Source: Stutzerimonas stutzeri
GTDB taxonomy: Bacteria > Pseudomonadota > Gammaproteobacteria > Pseudomonadales > Pseudomonadaceae
NCBI RefSeq assembly: GCF_024448895.1
Contig: NZ_JAMOIC010000011.1
Coordinates: 104,274 to 168,273, forward strand
Length of the DNA: 64,000 bases
Direction: 5' to 3'
Both the position numbers and the translations under genes were made by a program. Below the pieces are notes generated by a model. It saw only the letters and a program-made list of their open reading frames with translations, had not been told where the DNA came from and did not search any database. How positions within the stretch are numbered: position 1 is the stretch's first letter; each line of letters starts with the position of its first letter. Below, one piece after another: positions 42,697 through 51,317 of this stretch.

Positions 42697-42717
42697 GGCC
42701 GCTGCCTTGCAGCGGCC
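42697..42717 (+). terminator. possible terminator or attenuator between bamB and der
   Basis: GGCCGCTGC (42697-42705) pairs perfectly with GCAGCGGCC (42709-42717) across a 3-nt loop, followed by TTCGTGTTTTC. The weak, broken U-tract makes it a partial terminator at best. Confidence 0.5.
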
Positions 42718-42752
42718 TTCGTGTTTTCTGAAATATCGCAGTGGAGAGCCGC

Positions 42753-44243
42753 ATGGTTCCCGTAATCGCCCTGGTGGGCCGCCCGAACGTTGGCAAGTCC
42801 ACCCTGTTTAACCGACTGACCAAGAGCCGTGACGCCATCGTCGCGGAGTACGCAGGTCTGACCCGTGATCGTCAGTATGGCGAGGCCAAATGGCAGGGGC
42901 GCACCTACATCGTCATCGACACGGGCGGACTGACCGGGGACGAAGAAGGCATCGACGCCAAGATGGCCGAGCAGTCGCTGCAAGCCATGCAAGAAGCCGA
43001 CGCGGTGATGTTCATGGTCGATGCCCGTGCCGGCATGACGCCGGGTGATCAGATGATCGCCGAGCACCTGCGCAAGATGAACAAACGTCACTTCTTGGTA
43101 GCCAACAAGGTCGACAGCATCGATCCGGACATCGCGCGGGCCGAGTTCAGCCCGCTCGGCTTGGGTGACGCTTTGCCAATCGCGGCCGCCCATGGTCGCG
43201 GCATCACTCACATGCTGGAGCAGGCGCTTGGTGTCTTTCCGAAGGACAACGCCGAAGATCTCGAAGGCGAAGGCGAAGGCGAGGGCGAACAGGGGGAGCC
43301 GGTCGCCGAGGGCGAGGAACTCAAACGCATTCCCGGCCCAAGCGAGAAGGACGGCATCAAGATCGCCATCATCGGCCGTCCTAATGTGGGCAAGTCGACA
43401 TTGGTCAACCGCATGCTTGGCGAAGAGCGGGTCATCGTCTATGACCAGGCAGGCACAACGCGCGATAGCATCTACATTCCGTTCGAGCGCGGCGATGAAA
43501 AATACACACTGATCGATACCGCTGGCGTCCGGCGCCGGGGCAAGATTTTCGAGGCGGTGGAAAAGTTTTCGGTGGTCAAGACGTTGCAGGCCATCCAGGA
43601 CGCCAACGTGGTGATCTTCGTCATGGATGCCCGGGAAGGGGTGGTCGAACACGACCTGAACCTGCTCGGCTTCGTTCTTGAAAGTGGTCGCGCGCTGGTG
43701 ATAGCGCTGAACAAGTGGGACGGCATGGAGCCGAGCGAGCGCGACTATGTGAAGACTGAGCTTGAGCGCCGGTTGTTCTTCGTCGAGTTCGCTGATATTC
43801 ACTTCATTTCCGCCAAGCACGGTACCGGCGTTGGCAATCTCTACAAGTCGGTGCAGGCTTCCTTCACGTCAGCCGTCACCCGGTGGCCGACCAGCCGCCT
43901 GACGCAGATCCTCGAAGATGCGGTGCGCGAGCATGCGCCTCCAATGGTTGCCAGTCGAAGGATCAAACTCAGATACGCGCATCTGGGCGGCGCTAATCCG
44001 CCGCTGATCATCATTCACGGCAATCAGGTCGACGCAATTCCGAAATCCTATACGCGCTACCTGGAGAATACCTATCGGCGCGTCCTCAAGCTGGTGGGCA
44101 CGCCCATCCGCATTGAATACAAGGGCGGTGAAAACCCCTACGAGGGCAAGAAGAACACGCTCACCGACCGTCAGGTAAACAAGAAGCGGCGGTTGATGTC
44201 GCATCACAAGAAGGCCGAGAAGAAGCGCCGCGACAAACGCTGA
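42753..44243 (+). CDS. der: ribosome assembly GTPase Der (EngA)
   Basis: A 496-residue GTPase with two G domains in tandem, needed for 50S subunit maturation. P-loops GRPNVGKS occur at 9-16 and 208-215; G4-like NKVD and NKWD motifs follow in each. A C-terminal KH-like domain ends with a very basic tail ([20 protein letters not shown]). ATG 42753 (MVPVIALVG) was chosen over the GTG at 42741 because GGAG lies 6 nt before it. The linker between G domains has an (Glu-Gly)n repeat at 43263-43290. The stop is 2 bp from the converging cysE copy. Confidence 0.97.
   Translation: MVPVIALVGRPNVGKSTLFNRLTKSRDAIVAEYAGLTRDRQYGEAKWQGRTYIVIDTGGLTGDEEGIDAKMAEQSLQAMQEADAVMFMVDARAGMTPGDQMIAEHLRKMNKRHFLVANKVDSIDPDIARAEFSPLGLGDALPIAAAHGRGITHMLEQALGVFPKDNAEDLEGEGEGEGEQGEPVAEGEELKRIPGPSEKDGIKIAIIGRPNVGKSTLVNRMLGEERVIVYDQAGTTRDSIYIPFERGDEKYTLIDTAGVRRRGKIFEAVEKFSVVKTLQAIQDANVVIFVMDAREGVVEHDLNLLGFVLESGRALVIALNKWDGMEPSERDYVKTELERRLFFVEFADIHFISAKHGTGVGNLYKSVQASFTSAVTRWPTSRLTQILEDAVREHAPPMVASRRIKLRYAHLGGANPPLIIIHGNQVDAIPKSYTRYLENTYRRVLKLVGTPIRIEYKGGENPYEGKKNTLTDRQVNKKRRLMSHHKKAEKKRRDKR
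43263..43289 (+). repeat. six-base tandem repeat coding Glu-Gly units in Der
   Basis: Three exact GAAGGC units at 43263-43280 are followed by a GAGGGC variant and GAA. They code for alternating Glu and Gly in the acidic linker between the two G domains. Length change here would be in frame and probably tolerated. Confidence 0.8.
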
Positions 44244-44245
44244 AT

Positions 44246-45040
44246 TCAACCGTCCTCATCGCATGACTGGTCCATGACGAGGGCCGGTCTTGCATGCTTT
44301 GGCTTGCCCACTGGGCGAGCCGGGTTGCCCACTACTGTTGTATGCGGTTGGACAGCGTGCAGCACCACGCTGCCGGCACCGATTTTGGCCCCTTCGCCTA
44401 TTTCGATATTGCCGAGGATCTTCGCGCCAGCGCCTATCATCACGCCGCTTCGTACCTTCGGATGACGGTCGCCGCTTTCCTTTCCCGTTCCGCCCAGTGT
44501 GACGCCCTGCAGGATCGATACATCGTCACCGACCACGGCAGTTTCACCGATCACGATTCCCGTACCGTGATCGAGCATGATGCCCCTGCCTATCCGACTT
44601 GCCGGGTTGATATCGATGCCCAGCCGCTCGTTGCAGCGTGCCTGAATGAACATCGCGGTCAGGCGTTCGCCCTGTTGCAGCAGGCGGTGACCAATACGGT
44701 AAGCCTGCAGGGCGAGGAAGCCTTTGGAGAACAGAAATACCTCCAGCGCGTTGTCGAAGGCCGGATCACGACTGACGATGGCGTTCAGGTCTTGGCCCGC
44801 ATGATCAACCAGCTCTGGTGTGTGGCAAAACGTACTGGCGAAGCGATCGAATAGCGCGTTCTGCTGATCAGGCGTGTCGGCCAATGACTGGCTTATCCGA
44901 AAAGCCAGCGCACGACCCAAATTCGCGTGGTCCAACACCATAAGTTTGAACATCGCGCTCAACGCGGGCTCGTGATCGCGGGCGCTCTCGGCCTGTTCAA
45001 GCAGATCATTCCATAGTGATTCGGCGAGTTCGATAGGCAT
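44246..45040 (-). CDS. serine O-acetyltransferase (second, E. coli-type copy)
   Basis: A 264-residue enzyme of the CysE family. Unlike the copy at 28452 it has the full N-terminal helical domain (about 1-140) seen in E. coli CysE (273 residues), with LMVLDHANLGRALAFRIS. Hexapeptide repeats follow with [23 protein letters not shown] and VTLGGTGKESGDRHPKVRSG. The C-terminus ends in an acidic tail DQSCDEDG, not the Ile that docks into O-acetylserine sulfhydrylase in E. coli. The gene sits between der and the aminotransferase, a place where I recall no such gene in P. aeruginosa, so it may be an insertion. Confidence 0.92.
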   Translation of the reverse strand: MPIELAESLWNDLLEQAESARDHEPALSAMFKLMVLDHANLGRALAFRISQSLADTPDQQNALFDRFASTFCHTPELVDHAGQDLNAIVSRDPAFDNALEVFLFSKGFLALQAYRIGHRLLQQGERLTAMFIQARCNERLGIDINPASRIGRGIMLDHGTGIVIGETAVVGDDVSILQGVTLGGTGKESGDRHPKVRSGVMIGAGAKILGNIEIGEGAKIGAGSVVLHAVQPHTTVVGNPARPVGKPKHARPALVMDQSCDEDG

Positions 45041-45206
45041 GGGTCAGCTCCCGGGGGTATGCAGGTAAGTCTCGGATCCGAGCGTACCTTCAACTGTAGC
45101 AGCCCGGTCCTGCGCGCCGCACACCCCTCGTATCGAGCTGCCCCGATCGGCTATTCTGTTTTTCCCCCTGCCGGAGTCCGAGCGGCAGGCCTGTTGGAAG
45201 GTGTTC

Positions 45207-46355
45207 ATGCTCATCAGCAAATTGCCCAATGTCGGCACCACGATTTTTACCACCATGTCGCAGCTAGCTGGCGAAACCGGTGCGTTGAACCTGTCGCAAG
45301 GGTTTCCGGATTTCGACGGCCCGGATGCATTGCGTGAAGCGGTGAGCCGTCACGTCATGGCCGGACACAATCAATATGCGCCGATGACCGGCTTGCCTGT
45401 GCTGCGCGAGCAGGTGGCGATCAAGGTCGCCTCGCTCTATGGTCGCCAGGTCAGCGCCGACAGCGAAGTCACCATCACGCCGGGAGCGACCCAGGCTATT
45501 TTCTGTGCGATACACGCTGTCATCCGCCCGGGCGACGAGGTGATCGTGTTCGATCCGTGCTATGACAGCTACGAGCCCGCGGTGGAGCTCGCTGGGGGCG
45601 TATGTATTCATCAAGCGCTGAGCTTGCCGTCGTTCGACATCGACTGGCAAAGGCTGGCCGATGCGATTACGCCGCGCACTCGGATGATCGTGCTCAACAC
45701 GCCGCACAATCCGAGTGGAGCGCTGATCGACATGGCGGATCTGGATCGCCTGGCTGATCTGATCCGCGACCGGGATATCTACCTGCTCAGCGACGAAGTC
45801 TATGAACACCTGGTGTTTGACGGGCGCGAGCACGCCAGTGTGCTGCGTCATGAGGAGCTGTATCAGCGGGCATTCGTTGTGAGTTCGTTCGGCAAGACCT
45901 ATCACGTCACCGGCTGGAAGACCGGCTATGTCGTCGCTCCGGCCGCCCTCAGCAGCGAGCTGCGCAAAGTCCATCAATACGTCAGTTTCACGGGGGTCAC
46001 ACCTTTGCAATGGGCGCTGGCCGACTTCATGGCAGCGCACCCGGAGCATCTGAGCGAGCTGCCAGGCTTCTACCAGGCCAAGCGGGATCTGTTCTGCGAC
46101 CTGCTTGCCGGATCGCGCTTCAGCTTTACCCGCGCCGCCGGCACCTATTTCCAGCTAGCCGATTACTCGGCGATCCGCCCCGATCTCGACGACGTTGCCA
46201 TGTCCGAATGGCTGACCCGCGAGCACGGCGTGGCGACTATCCCGATCTCCGTTTTCTATCAAACACCTCCTGCAGAGTCGCGGCTGGTCCGCTTCTGCTT
46301 TGCCAAACGAGAGGAGACGCTGCGCCAGGCAGCGGAACGACTATGCGCGATTTGA
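45207..46355 (+). CDS. pyridoxal-phosphate aminotransferase (methionine/glutamine type, YbdL-like)
   Basis: A 382-residue class I/II aminotransferase. Start ATG 45207 (MLISKLPNVGTTIF) has GGAAGG six nt before it; a GTG at 45201 is an alternative. The N-terminal GALNLSQGFPDFDGP, LNTPHNPSGA, and the PLP Lys in SSFGKTYHVTGWKTGYV are conserved. These enzymes transaminate Met, Gln, Phe and similar amino acids, using 2-oxo acids such as those of the methionine salvage route. The 3' end overlaps the omega-amidase gene by 13 bp, which suggests one functional unit. Confidence 0.93.
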   Translation: MLISKLPNVGTTIFTTMSQLAGETGALNLSQGFPDFDGPDALREAVSRHVMAGHNQYAPMTGLPVLREQVAIKVASLYGRQVSADSEVTITPGATQAIFCAIHAVIRPGDEVIVFDPCYDSYEPAVELAGGVCIHQALSLPSFDIDWQRLADAITPRTRMIVLNTPHNPSGALIDMADLDRLADLIRDRDIYLLSDEVYEHLVFDGREHASVLRHEELYQRAFVVSSFGKTYHVTGWKTGYVVAPAALSSELRKVHQYVSFTGVTPLQWALADFMAAHPEHLSELPGFYQAKRDLFCDLLAGSRFSFTRAAGTYFQLADYSAIRPDLDDVAMSEWLTREHGVATIPISVFYQTPPAESRLVRFCFAKREETLRQAAERLCAI

Positions 46356-47137
46356 ACAACCTGCCCGACCTCGAACTGGCTCTGATCCAGACCACCCTCG
46401 TCTGGCAGGACGCGGAGGCCAATCGAGAGCGTTTCGTTGGCTTGCTGGATGAGGCCCGCGGTGCTGACCTCATCGTGCTGCCAGAAATGTTCACCACGGC
46501 GTTCTCCATGAACTCCGCCGAGCTCGCCGAACCCGAGGAAGGCCCGACCTACAGCTGGTTGCGGGAGCAGGCTGCGCGGGTGGATGCCGTCATTACCGGT
46601 AGCGTGATCGTCGAAGCTGCGGACGGCAGTCACCGCAATCGCCTGCTCTGGGCGCGGCCTGATGGTGAGATTTCGCACTATGACAAGCGCCACCTGTTCC
46701 GCATGGCTGGCGAGCACAAGCACTACACTGCCGGCGAACAGCAAGCGCTGTTCGAACTCAACGGCTGGCACGTGCGGCCGCTGATCTGCTACGACTTGCG
46801 CTTCCCGGTCTGGAGCCGGGACGCTCATGACACCGACCTGTTGCTGTATACGGCTAACTGGCCGGCGGCACGTCGCAATGCGTGGAATCGTCTGTTACCG
46901 GCACGCGCGATCGAGAACCTCTGCTATGTCGCGGCCGTTAACAGAGTCGGCGAAGACGGCAAGGGCTATCCTTATAGCGGAGACTCGCAGGTACTCGATT
47001 ATCTGGGGGATCCGCTACTCGAAGCGGGGGATGCGGATGGCGTGTTCCGCACTACGCTGCGGGCCCGGGATCTGGCAGCGTTTCGCAGCAAATTCCCTGC
47101 TTATCACGATGGCGATGCATTCGAATTGAAGCTTTAG
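46343..47137 (+). CDS. omega-amidase / nitrilase-family amidohydrolase (YafV-like)
   Basis: A 264-residue carbon-nitrogen hydrolase. The catalytic triad can be read as Glu in VLPEMFTTAF, Lys in HYDKRHLFRM and Cys in PLICYDLRFPVW. YafV/Nit2 omega-amidases hydrolyse 2-oxoglutaramate and 2-oxosuccinamate, the products of glutamine and asparagine transaminases. The ATG 46343 lies inside the 3' end of the aminotransferase. Together the two genes form the known glutamine transaminase-omega-amidase pair. Its stop overlaps the stop of the converging DUF2784 gene. Confidence 0.93.
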   Translation: MRDLNNLPDLELALIQTTLVWQDAEANRERFVGLLDEARGADLIVLPEMFTTAFSMNSAELAEPEEGPTYSWLREQAARVDAVITGSVIVEAADGSHRNRLLWARPDGEISHYDKRHLFRMAGEHKHYTAGEQQALFELNGWHVRPLICYDLRFPVWSRDAHDTDLLLYTANWPAARRNAWNRLLPARAIENLCYVAAVNRVGEDGKGYPYSGDSQVLDYLGDPLLEAGDADGVFRTTLRARDLAAFRSKFPAYHDGDAFELKL

Positions 47138-47526
47138 GGATGGTTATTACGTGGGGCGGCTGCATCCCGTCGCCAACGCCACAGCACCCAGCCATAGATC
47201 GCTAGATTGACCATCACCACCACTGCTGCAAGCAGGTATTGCACAGGCACGCTCAACCAGGATGGATAGATGAGTGGCAGCAGGTACTGCTCGACGAAGC
47301 TGCTTTCATAGCGGGCACCGCCGGCTAGCTTGCGCAGATGATTCTCCCAATGGGTGAGGGGGCAAAGGCGTCCGGTCAGCTCCACGAATACCCCCCAGGC
47401 TACCGCCGGCAGGTGGAGTACCAGCAGGTAGCGTTTCCAGGCAACCAGCAGACCGCCTAGCAGCACGAACACGATAAAGCTCAAATGCAGAATGAGCACC
47501 GCATCGGCCCCGAGCCTGTAGCTCAT
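47134..47526 (-). CDS. DUF2784 membrane protein
   Basis: A 130-residue inner-membrane protein starting MSYRLGADAVLILHLSFIVF at 47526. Three to four hydrophobic segments are seen, with GRLCPLTHWENHLR and a C-terminal YPSWLSVPVQYLLAAVVVMVN. This matches the DUF2784 family, whose members have four TM helices and no known function. A longer frame upstream to 47712 has unlikely basic content and overlaps the next gene. The ATG overlaps the end of the YjdF-like gene by 4 bp, so they are probably co-expressed. Confidence 0.83.
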   Translation of the reverse strand: MSYRLGADAVLILHLSFIVFVLLGGLLVAWKRYLLVLHLPAVAWGVFVELTGRLCPLTHWENHLRKLAGGARYESSFVEQYLLPLIYPSWLSVPVQYLLAAVVVMVNLAIYGWVLWRWRRDAAAPRNNHP

Positions 47527-48191
47527 GGCAACGCCACTCCAGTCGAGCGAGTGAGGCGGGCGATCTGGCGGTCCTGAGCTCTCGATAGCCAACTGACGGA
47601 TATCAGTGCGCCGAGCAGTGCCATGAACATGTCTGACTGGGTATCCCAGGGGTCGCCCTGAGTCCCGAGGAAGTCTTCTGCACCTTGCCCGGCGAGCAGC
47701 GCCACCCACCATTCAATGAGTTCGTAGAACGCGCTGAACGCAAGCGCAACGCAGAGCGAAAGAAGGCCCAGCATCTTGCCGGGCGCAACGATGCGCAAGC
47801 GCAGCAGAATCTCCCGAGCGAGCAGAGACGGGGTTACCCCCTGGATGAAATGACCCAGTTTGTCGTACGGGTTGCGGCTGAGTTCGAACCAATCCTGCAC
47901 CCAGAAACCCGCCGGCACCCGGGCGTAGGTATAGGTGCCGCCCAGAATCAGAATCAGCGAATGAATGGCGATGACCCAATAGAGCAGCCGTGTCAGCGGG
48001 AAGCGTGGGTAACTCCATAGCAGCAGCGGAGCGGCAATCAGTACCGGCGCCACCTCCAGCAGCCAGGTAGCTCGATCGTAGGGCGCGACACCGGACCAGA
48101 TCAGTGCCAGCAGCACCAGCATTGCCAGGGATGCGTAGAGCGTTTTGTCCTGCATTGCAGCTGCCAAGGTTGCCGTTTGTGCCGGCAGCAT
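47523..48191 (-). CDS. DUF2238 (YjdF) family membrane protein
   Basis: A 222-residue inner-membrane protein with about six hydrophobic helices. The family signature NPYDKLGHFIQGVTPSLLAREI and the later FYELIEWWVALLAGQGAEDFLGTQGDPWDTQSDMF (split over two helices) match DUF2238/YjdF. Function is unknown. The ATG at 48191 is used; another in-frame ATG at 48155 would drop 12 residues, and neither has a clear Shine-Dalgarno. It lies next to the DUF2784 gene downstream and endA upstream. Confidence 0.86.
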   Translation of the reverse strand: MLPAQTATLAAAMQDKTLYASLAMLVLLALIWSGVAPYDRATWLLEVAPVLIAAPLLLWSYPRFPLTRLLYWVIAIHSLILILGGTYTYARVPAGFWVQDWFELSRNPYDKLGHFIQGVTPSLLAREILLRLRIVAPGKMLGLLSLCVALAFSAFYELIEWWVALLAGQGAEDFLGTQGDPWDTQSDMFMALLGALISVSWLSRAQDRQIARLTRSTGVALP

Positions 48192-48258
48192 GCCGCGGAC
48201 GCACGGCGCGGCGCAATCAGATTGAGAGGCGGACAGGTCTGATGGACGGCGGGGCTGA

Positions 48259-48990
48259 TCAGCCCTGACGACCCGCCAGGGAACCGGAGCGGGATATCGA
48301 CCGGGCGCAGCGCCGGAGGTCCACTGCGCCTACAAAACGGTTGGCGTTGCCCTGTGCGCAGGCCACGTTGCGATTGCGCCATTGCTCCCATTCGCTGACC
48401 GGGTACTGGCGATTCCAGATGTCATAGAGGCGACGGTCTTGCTTGGACAGGCGCAACTTATAGCGCTCGCTCATATACAGGTAGGTGCGCGCAATCGCCC
48501 CGCGGCTGTAAACCGGCGGCATGGCGGTGCGCTGTTTGAAGTTGACCACGAAGGGGCAGGCGCCGTACTGGCTGGGCTTTTCGCTCAGCATCCCGAAACC
48601 GTAGTTACTGCGGTCACCATTCACCTCGCCAACAACCGGCACGAGGTTATGCAGATCGGCCTCAGCCTTGCTGAAAACCGGGTCGCTCGAAGTGCAGCGT
48701 TTGCGCCCGCCTTGTTGCCAACATTGGCGCTGATGGCCGATCACCCAGGCCGGGACGATGTGTTCCCACTCCACGCGCGCAGCACGCTTGGGTTGCTTAC
48801 GTGGGATGTAGCCGCAGCTGGCCAGGTCGATGTTCTTGCCTTTGAAGGCGCAGCCACAATAGAAGTCTATGGGGCGTTCCGCGTAGATATTCCAGGCCAC
48901 TTTCTTCGCTTCGCGAAAGGTTCGCGGTGCGTCAGCGAGAGCGGTGGTGGTGAATAGCAGGACGAGCACAAACAAGCAGATACGGCGCAT
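48259..48990 (-). CDS. endA: endonuclease I (EndA), secreted
   Basis: A 243-residue nuclease of the endonuclease I family. A signal peptide (about 1-19, MRRICLFVLVLLFTTTALADA) sends it to the periplasm or outside. The active region VEWEHIVPAWVIG carries the His/Glu pair of the beta-beta-alpha metal fold, and DLHNLVPVVGEVNGDRSNYGF follows. Cysteine pairs (CGCAFKG, CQQ... and others) suggest disulfide bonds. It degrades double-stranded DNA, perhaps for nutrient use or protection against incoming DNA. Confidence 0.94.
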   Translation of the reverse strand: MRRICLFVLVLLFTTTALADAPRTFREAKKVAWNIYAERPIDFYCGCAFKGKNIDLASCGYIPRKQPKRAARVEWEHIVPAWVIGHQRQCWQQGGRKRCTSSDPVFSKAEADLHNLVPVVGEVNGDRSNYGFGMLSEKPSQYGACPFVVNFKQRTAMPPVYSRGAIARTYLYMSERYKLRLSKQDRRLYDIWNRQYPVSEWEQWRNRNVACAQGNANRFVGAVDLRRCARSISRSGSLAGRQG

Positions 48991-49095
48991 GGGTTTCTCG
49001 ACGACTGACTGAGAAATGCATCCATGCGGAGGCGGCGAATCTTATCTATGTATCAATAAAAAATCATTTTAAAACAGCGGTTTGGAAGAGTTTTA

Positions 49096-49950
49096 TCAAG
49101 CCGTTTGTCGGCCGATTCGGTTGATCCACAATGAGCCGAGGATGATCAGTCCGCCAAATGTCAGTAGCAGCAGGTTGGTCTGCGTACCCCAGAACACGAG
49201 ATTGAGCACAAGCCCGACAGGCACTGCCATATTGTTCATCACGGCCAGGGTTCCGGCATCCACCAGCGTGGCGCCTTTGTTCCAGCAGAACTGCCCCAGA
49301 GCTGTTGCCAATACCCCCATCCAGATAAGCACAGCCCACTGGCTATTGGTCGTTGGCAGCTTGTCGACATTGCCGAACAGCAGCCAGGCTGGCAGCACGA
49401 TGACCAGTGCGCCGAGGAAGAAGTAGCCGAAGCGTCGATACAGCGGGATATCCGAGGGATACCGGCGTGCCAGATGTTTGTAGCCGACCTGTCCGGCGGC
49501 AAAGGTGAAGTTGGCGAGCTGCATCAGCAGGAAGCCGCCGAGAAAGTCGTTGGAAACGCCGTCGTAGCGGATCAGCCCCGCACCGAACACGGCAACCGCT
49601 GCAGCCACAAGCGCCCACGGATTGAATCGTCGATTGAGTGCGTCGTCGATTAGCGTCACGTGCAGGGGCGTGAGCACGGTGAACAGCAGCACTTCGGCCA
49701 CCGTTAGCACGTTGAAGCTCAGATAGAGGCACAGGTAAGTCACACCGAATTGCAGTGCGCCAACCAGGGTTACGCCCGCGATGAAGCCGGGCGCGACGCC
49801 CCGCCAGCGTGTCAACGGCAAAAACACAAGCCCGGCCAGCACCACTCGGGTCAGGACGGCGAAATAGCTGTCAACCTGACCGGCTAGGTAGGCGCCGATT
49901 AGGTTGAAGGAAAACGCCCAGAGCAGGGTTACGAAGATCAGATAGCGCAT
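49096..49950 (-). CDS. EamA/DMT-family transporter (carboxylate/amino acid/amine type)
   Basis: A 284-residue inner-membrane protein with ten hydrophobic segments arranged as two EamA repeats. It starts MRYLIFVTLLWAFSFNLIGAY. The RVVLAGLVFLPLTRWRG stretch and the second-half WNKGATLVDAGTLAVMNN match the YtfF/YddG branch of drug/metabolite transporters, annotated as carboxylate/amino acid/amine exporters. Substrate is unknown. It stands alone; an AT-rich stretch downstream (49040-49080) holds no gene. Confidence 0.9.
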   Translation of the reverse strand: MRYLIFVTLLWAFSFNLIGAYLAGQVDSYFAVLTRVVLAGLVFLPLTRWRGVAPGFIAGVTLVGALQFGVTYLCLYLSFNVLTVAEVLLFTVLTPLHVTLIDDALNRRFNPWALVAAAVAVFGAGLIRYDGVSNDFLGGFLLMQLANFTFAAGQVGYKHLARRYPSDIPLYRRFGYFFLGALVIVLPAWLLFGNVDKLPTTNSQWAVLIWMGVLATALGQFCWNKGATLVDAGTLAVMNNMAVPVGLVLNLVFWGTQTNLLLLTFGGLIILGSLWINRIGRQTA

Positions 49951-50025
49951 GCCAGGCTTCTCAGCAGAACGGCCGGCGACATTAGCCGCTCAACCGCGAT
50001 GAGGGAACAGGCACAGCTCCGTTTG

Positions 50026-50059
50026 CTGACTTGCGCGCCCTGAGCGGCGCGCAAGTCAG
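50026..50059 (-). terminator. 14-bp perfect hairpin after the alcohol dehydrogenase gene
   Basis: CTGACTTGCGCGCC (50026-50039) pairs perfectly with GGCGCGCAAGTCAG (50046-50059) around a 6-nt loop. It lies 5 bp beyond the stop of the minus-strand dehydrogenase gene. No U-tract follows on that strand, so it may block 3' exonucleases as much as end transcription. Confidence 0.55.
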
Positions 50060-50064
50060 AGTAC

Positions 50065-51123
50065 TCAGGCTGACTTCAGAGAAGCCATGTCGATGACGAA
50101 ACGATACTTCACGTCGCTCTTGAGCATGCGCTCGTAGGCCTCGTTGATGTTCTGGATGTCGATCATCTCGATGTCCGAAACAATGTTGTGCTCGGCGCAG
50201 AAATCGAGCATTTCCTGGGTTTCTGCAATCCCGCCGATCAGCGAACCAGCCAGGCGGCGACGCTTGAAGATGAGTCCGAAAACGTTGGGGGATGGATGCG
50301 GGGACGCCGGCGCGCCGACCAGTGTCATGGTCGCATCACGCTTGAGCAACGACAGGAATGCATCCAGATCGTGGGGTGCAGCGACGGTATTGAGGATGAA
50401 GTCGAAGCTGTTCAGGTGCGCAGCCATCTCGTCCTTGTTCTTGGATATCACCACTTCGCTGGCACCAAGACGCAGGGCATCCTCTTTCTTGTCCGGTGAG
50501 GTGGTGAAGAGCACCACGTGCGCGCCCATTGCATTGGCGATCTTGACCGCCATGTGGCCCAAGCCGCCGAGACCGACTACGCCGACTTTCTGGCCGGGTC
50601 CGACTTTCCACTGGCGCAGAGGTGAATAGGTCGTAATGCCTGCGCACAATAGCGGCGAGACGGCTGCGAGGTTTTCCTCGCTGTGGGAAATGCGCAGCAC
50701 GAATCGCTTGTCCACCACGATATGGTCGGAATAGCCGCCGAGCGTGTTTTCGCCCCCGCCGAATGCGTGCCCGTTGTAGGTGCCGACAAAGCCGTTTTCG
50801 CAATACTGCTCCAGGCCCTCGCCGCAGGACGAGCAGCTTTGGCAGCTGTCGACCATGCAACCGACTCCTGCCAGATCACCCACCTTGAAGCTTTCGACCG
50901 AATCACCGACGGCCGTTACACGCCCGACGATCTCGTGGCCCGGTACGGAGGGGTAAAGCGTGTTGTTCCATTCATTGCGAGCGGTATGCAGATCCGAATG
51001 GCAAACGCCGCAGTAGAGGATGTCGATCTGTACGTCATTCGGGCCAACAGCGCGGCGGGTGAAGTTGAAAGGTGCGAGCGGTGTGCTTGCGTCTGTGGCG
51101 GCATAACCGATGGCTTGGCTCAT
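50065..51123 (-). CDS. NAD(P)-dependent zinc alcohol dehydrogenase (YahK/cinnamyl type)
   Basis: A 352-residue medium-chain dehydrogenase. The catalytic zinc ligands include C41 (GVCHSDLH) and H63/E64 (PGHEIVGRV). The structural zinc has C94, C97, C100 and C108 (CQSCSSCGEGLEQYC). The nucleotide fold is VGVVGLGGLGHMAVKIA; no Asp follows the second strand where NAD would prefer it, and TSPDKKEDA fits NADP use. This YahK-like group reduces a wide range of aldehydes. The gene stands alone with a hairpin downstream. Confidence 0.94.
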   Translation of the reverse strand: MSQAIGYAATDASTPLAPFNFTRRAVGPNDVQIDILYCGVCHSDLHTARNEWNNTLYPSVPGHEIVGRVTAVGDSVESFKVGDLAGVGCMVDSCQSCSSCGEGLEQYCENGFVGTYNGHAFGGGENTLGGYSDHIVVDKRFVLRISHSEENLAAVSPLLCAGITTYSPLRQWKVGPGQKVGVVGLGGLGHMAVKIANAMGAHVVLFTTSPDKKEDALRLGASEVVISKNKDEMAAHLNSFDFILNTVAAPHDLDAFLSLLKRDATMTLVGAPASPHPSPNVFGLIFKRRRLAGSLIGGIAETQEMLDFCAEHNIVSDIEMIDIQNINEAYERMLKSDVKYRFVIDMASLKSA

Positions 51124-51288
51124 GCGTCTCCCCTGTAGTCGGAGTTGGTTTGAAGACCTTCAAGCCTAAGGTGCGCGCATGCCAATGTGTTTGCACAATC
51201 CTGTCGATGACTGGTGCGTTTCTGCGAAAAGGGGGAGAGGAGCGCGGAGCTCGTTGGCTGCCAACAGCAGTGTGCGTTAGGGAAGGGC

Positions 51289-51310
51289 GGCGAGCCCGTT
51301 CGGGCTCGCC
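51289..51310 (-). terminator. hairpin downstream of leuA
   Basis: GGCGAGCCCG (51289-51298) pairs with CGGGCTCGCC (51301-51310), lying just after the leuA stop on the minus strand. There is little U-tract after it, so it is only a candidate terminator. Confidence 0.5.
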
Positions 51311-51317
51311 GGTTGGA

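Noticed and set aside
42351-43820. 489-codon open frame on the minus strand across bamB and der
   Set aside because: It crosses two certain genes and their gap and has no family features. It is a codon-bias shadow.
44294-44854. 186-codon frame opposite the second cysE
   Set aside because: The minus-strand cysE has clear hexapeptide repeats; the plus-strand frame has no features.
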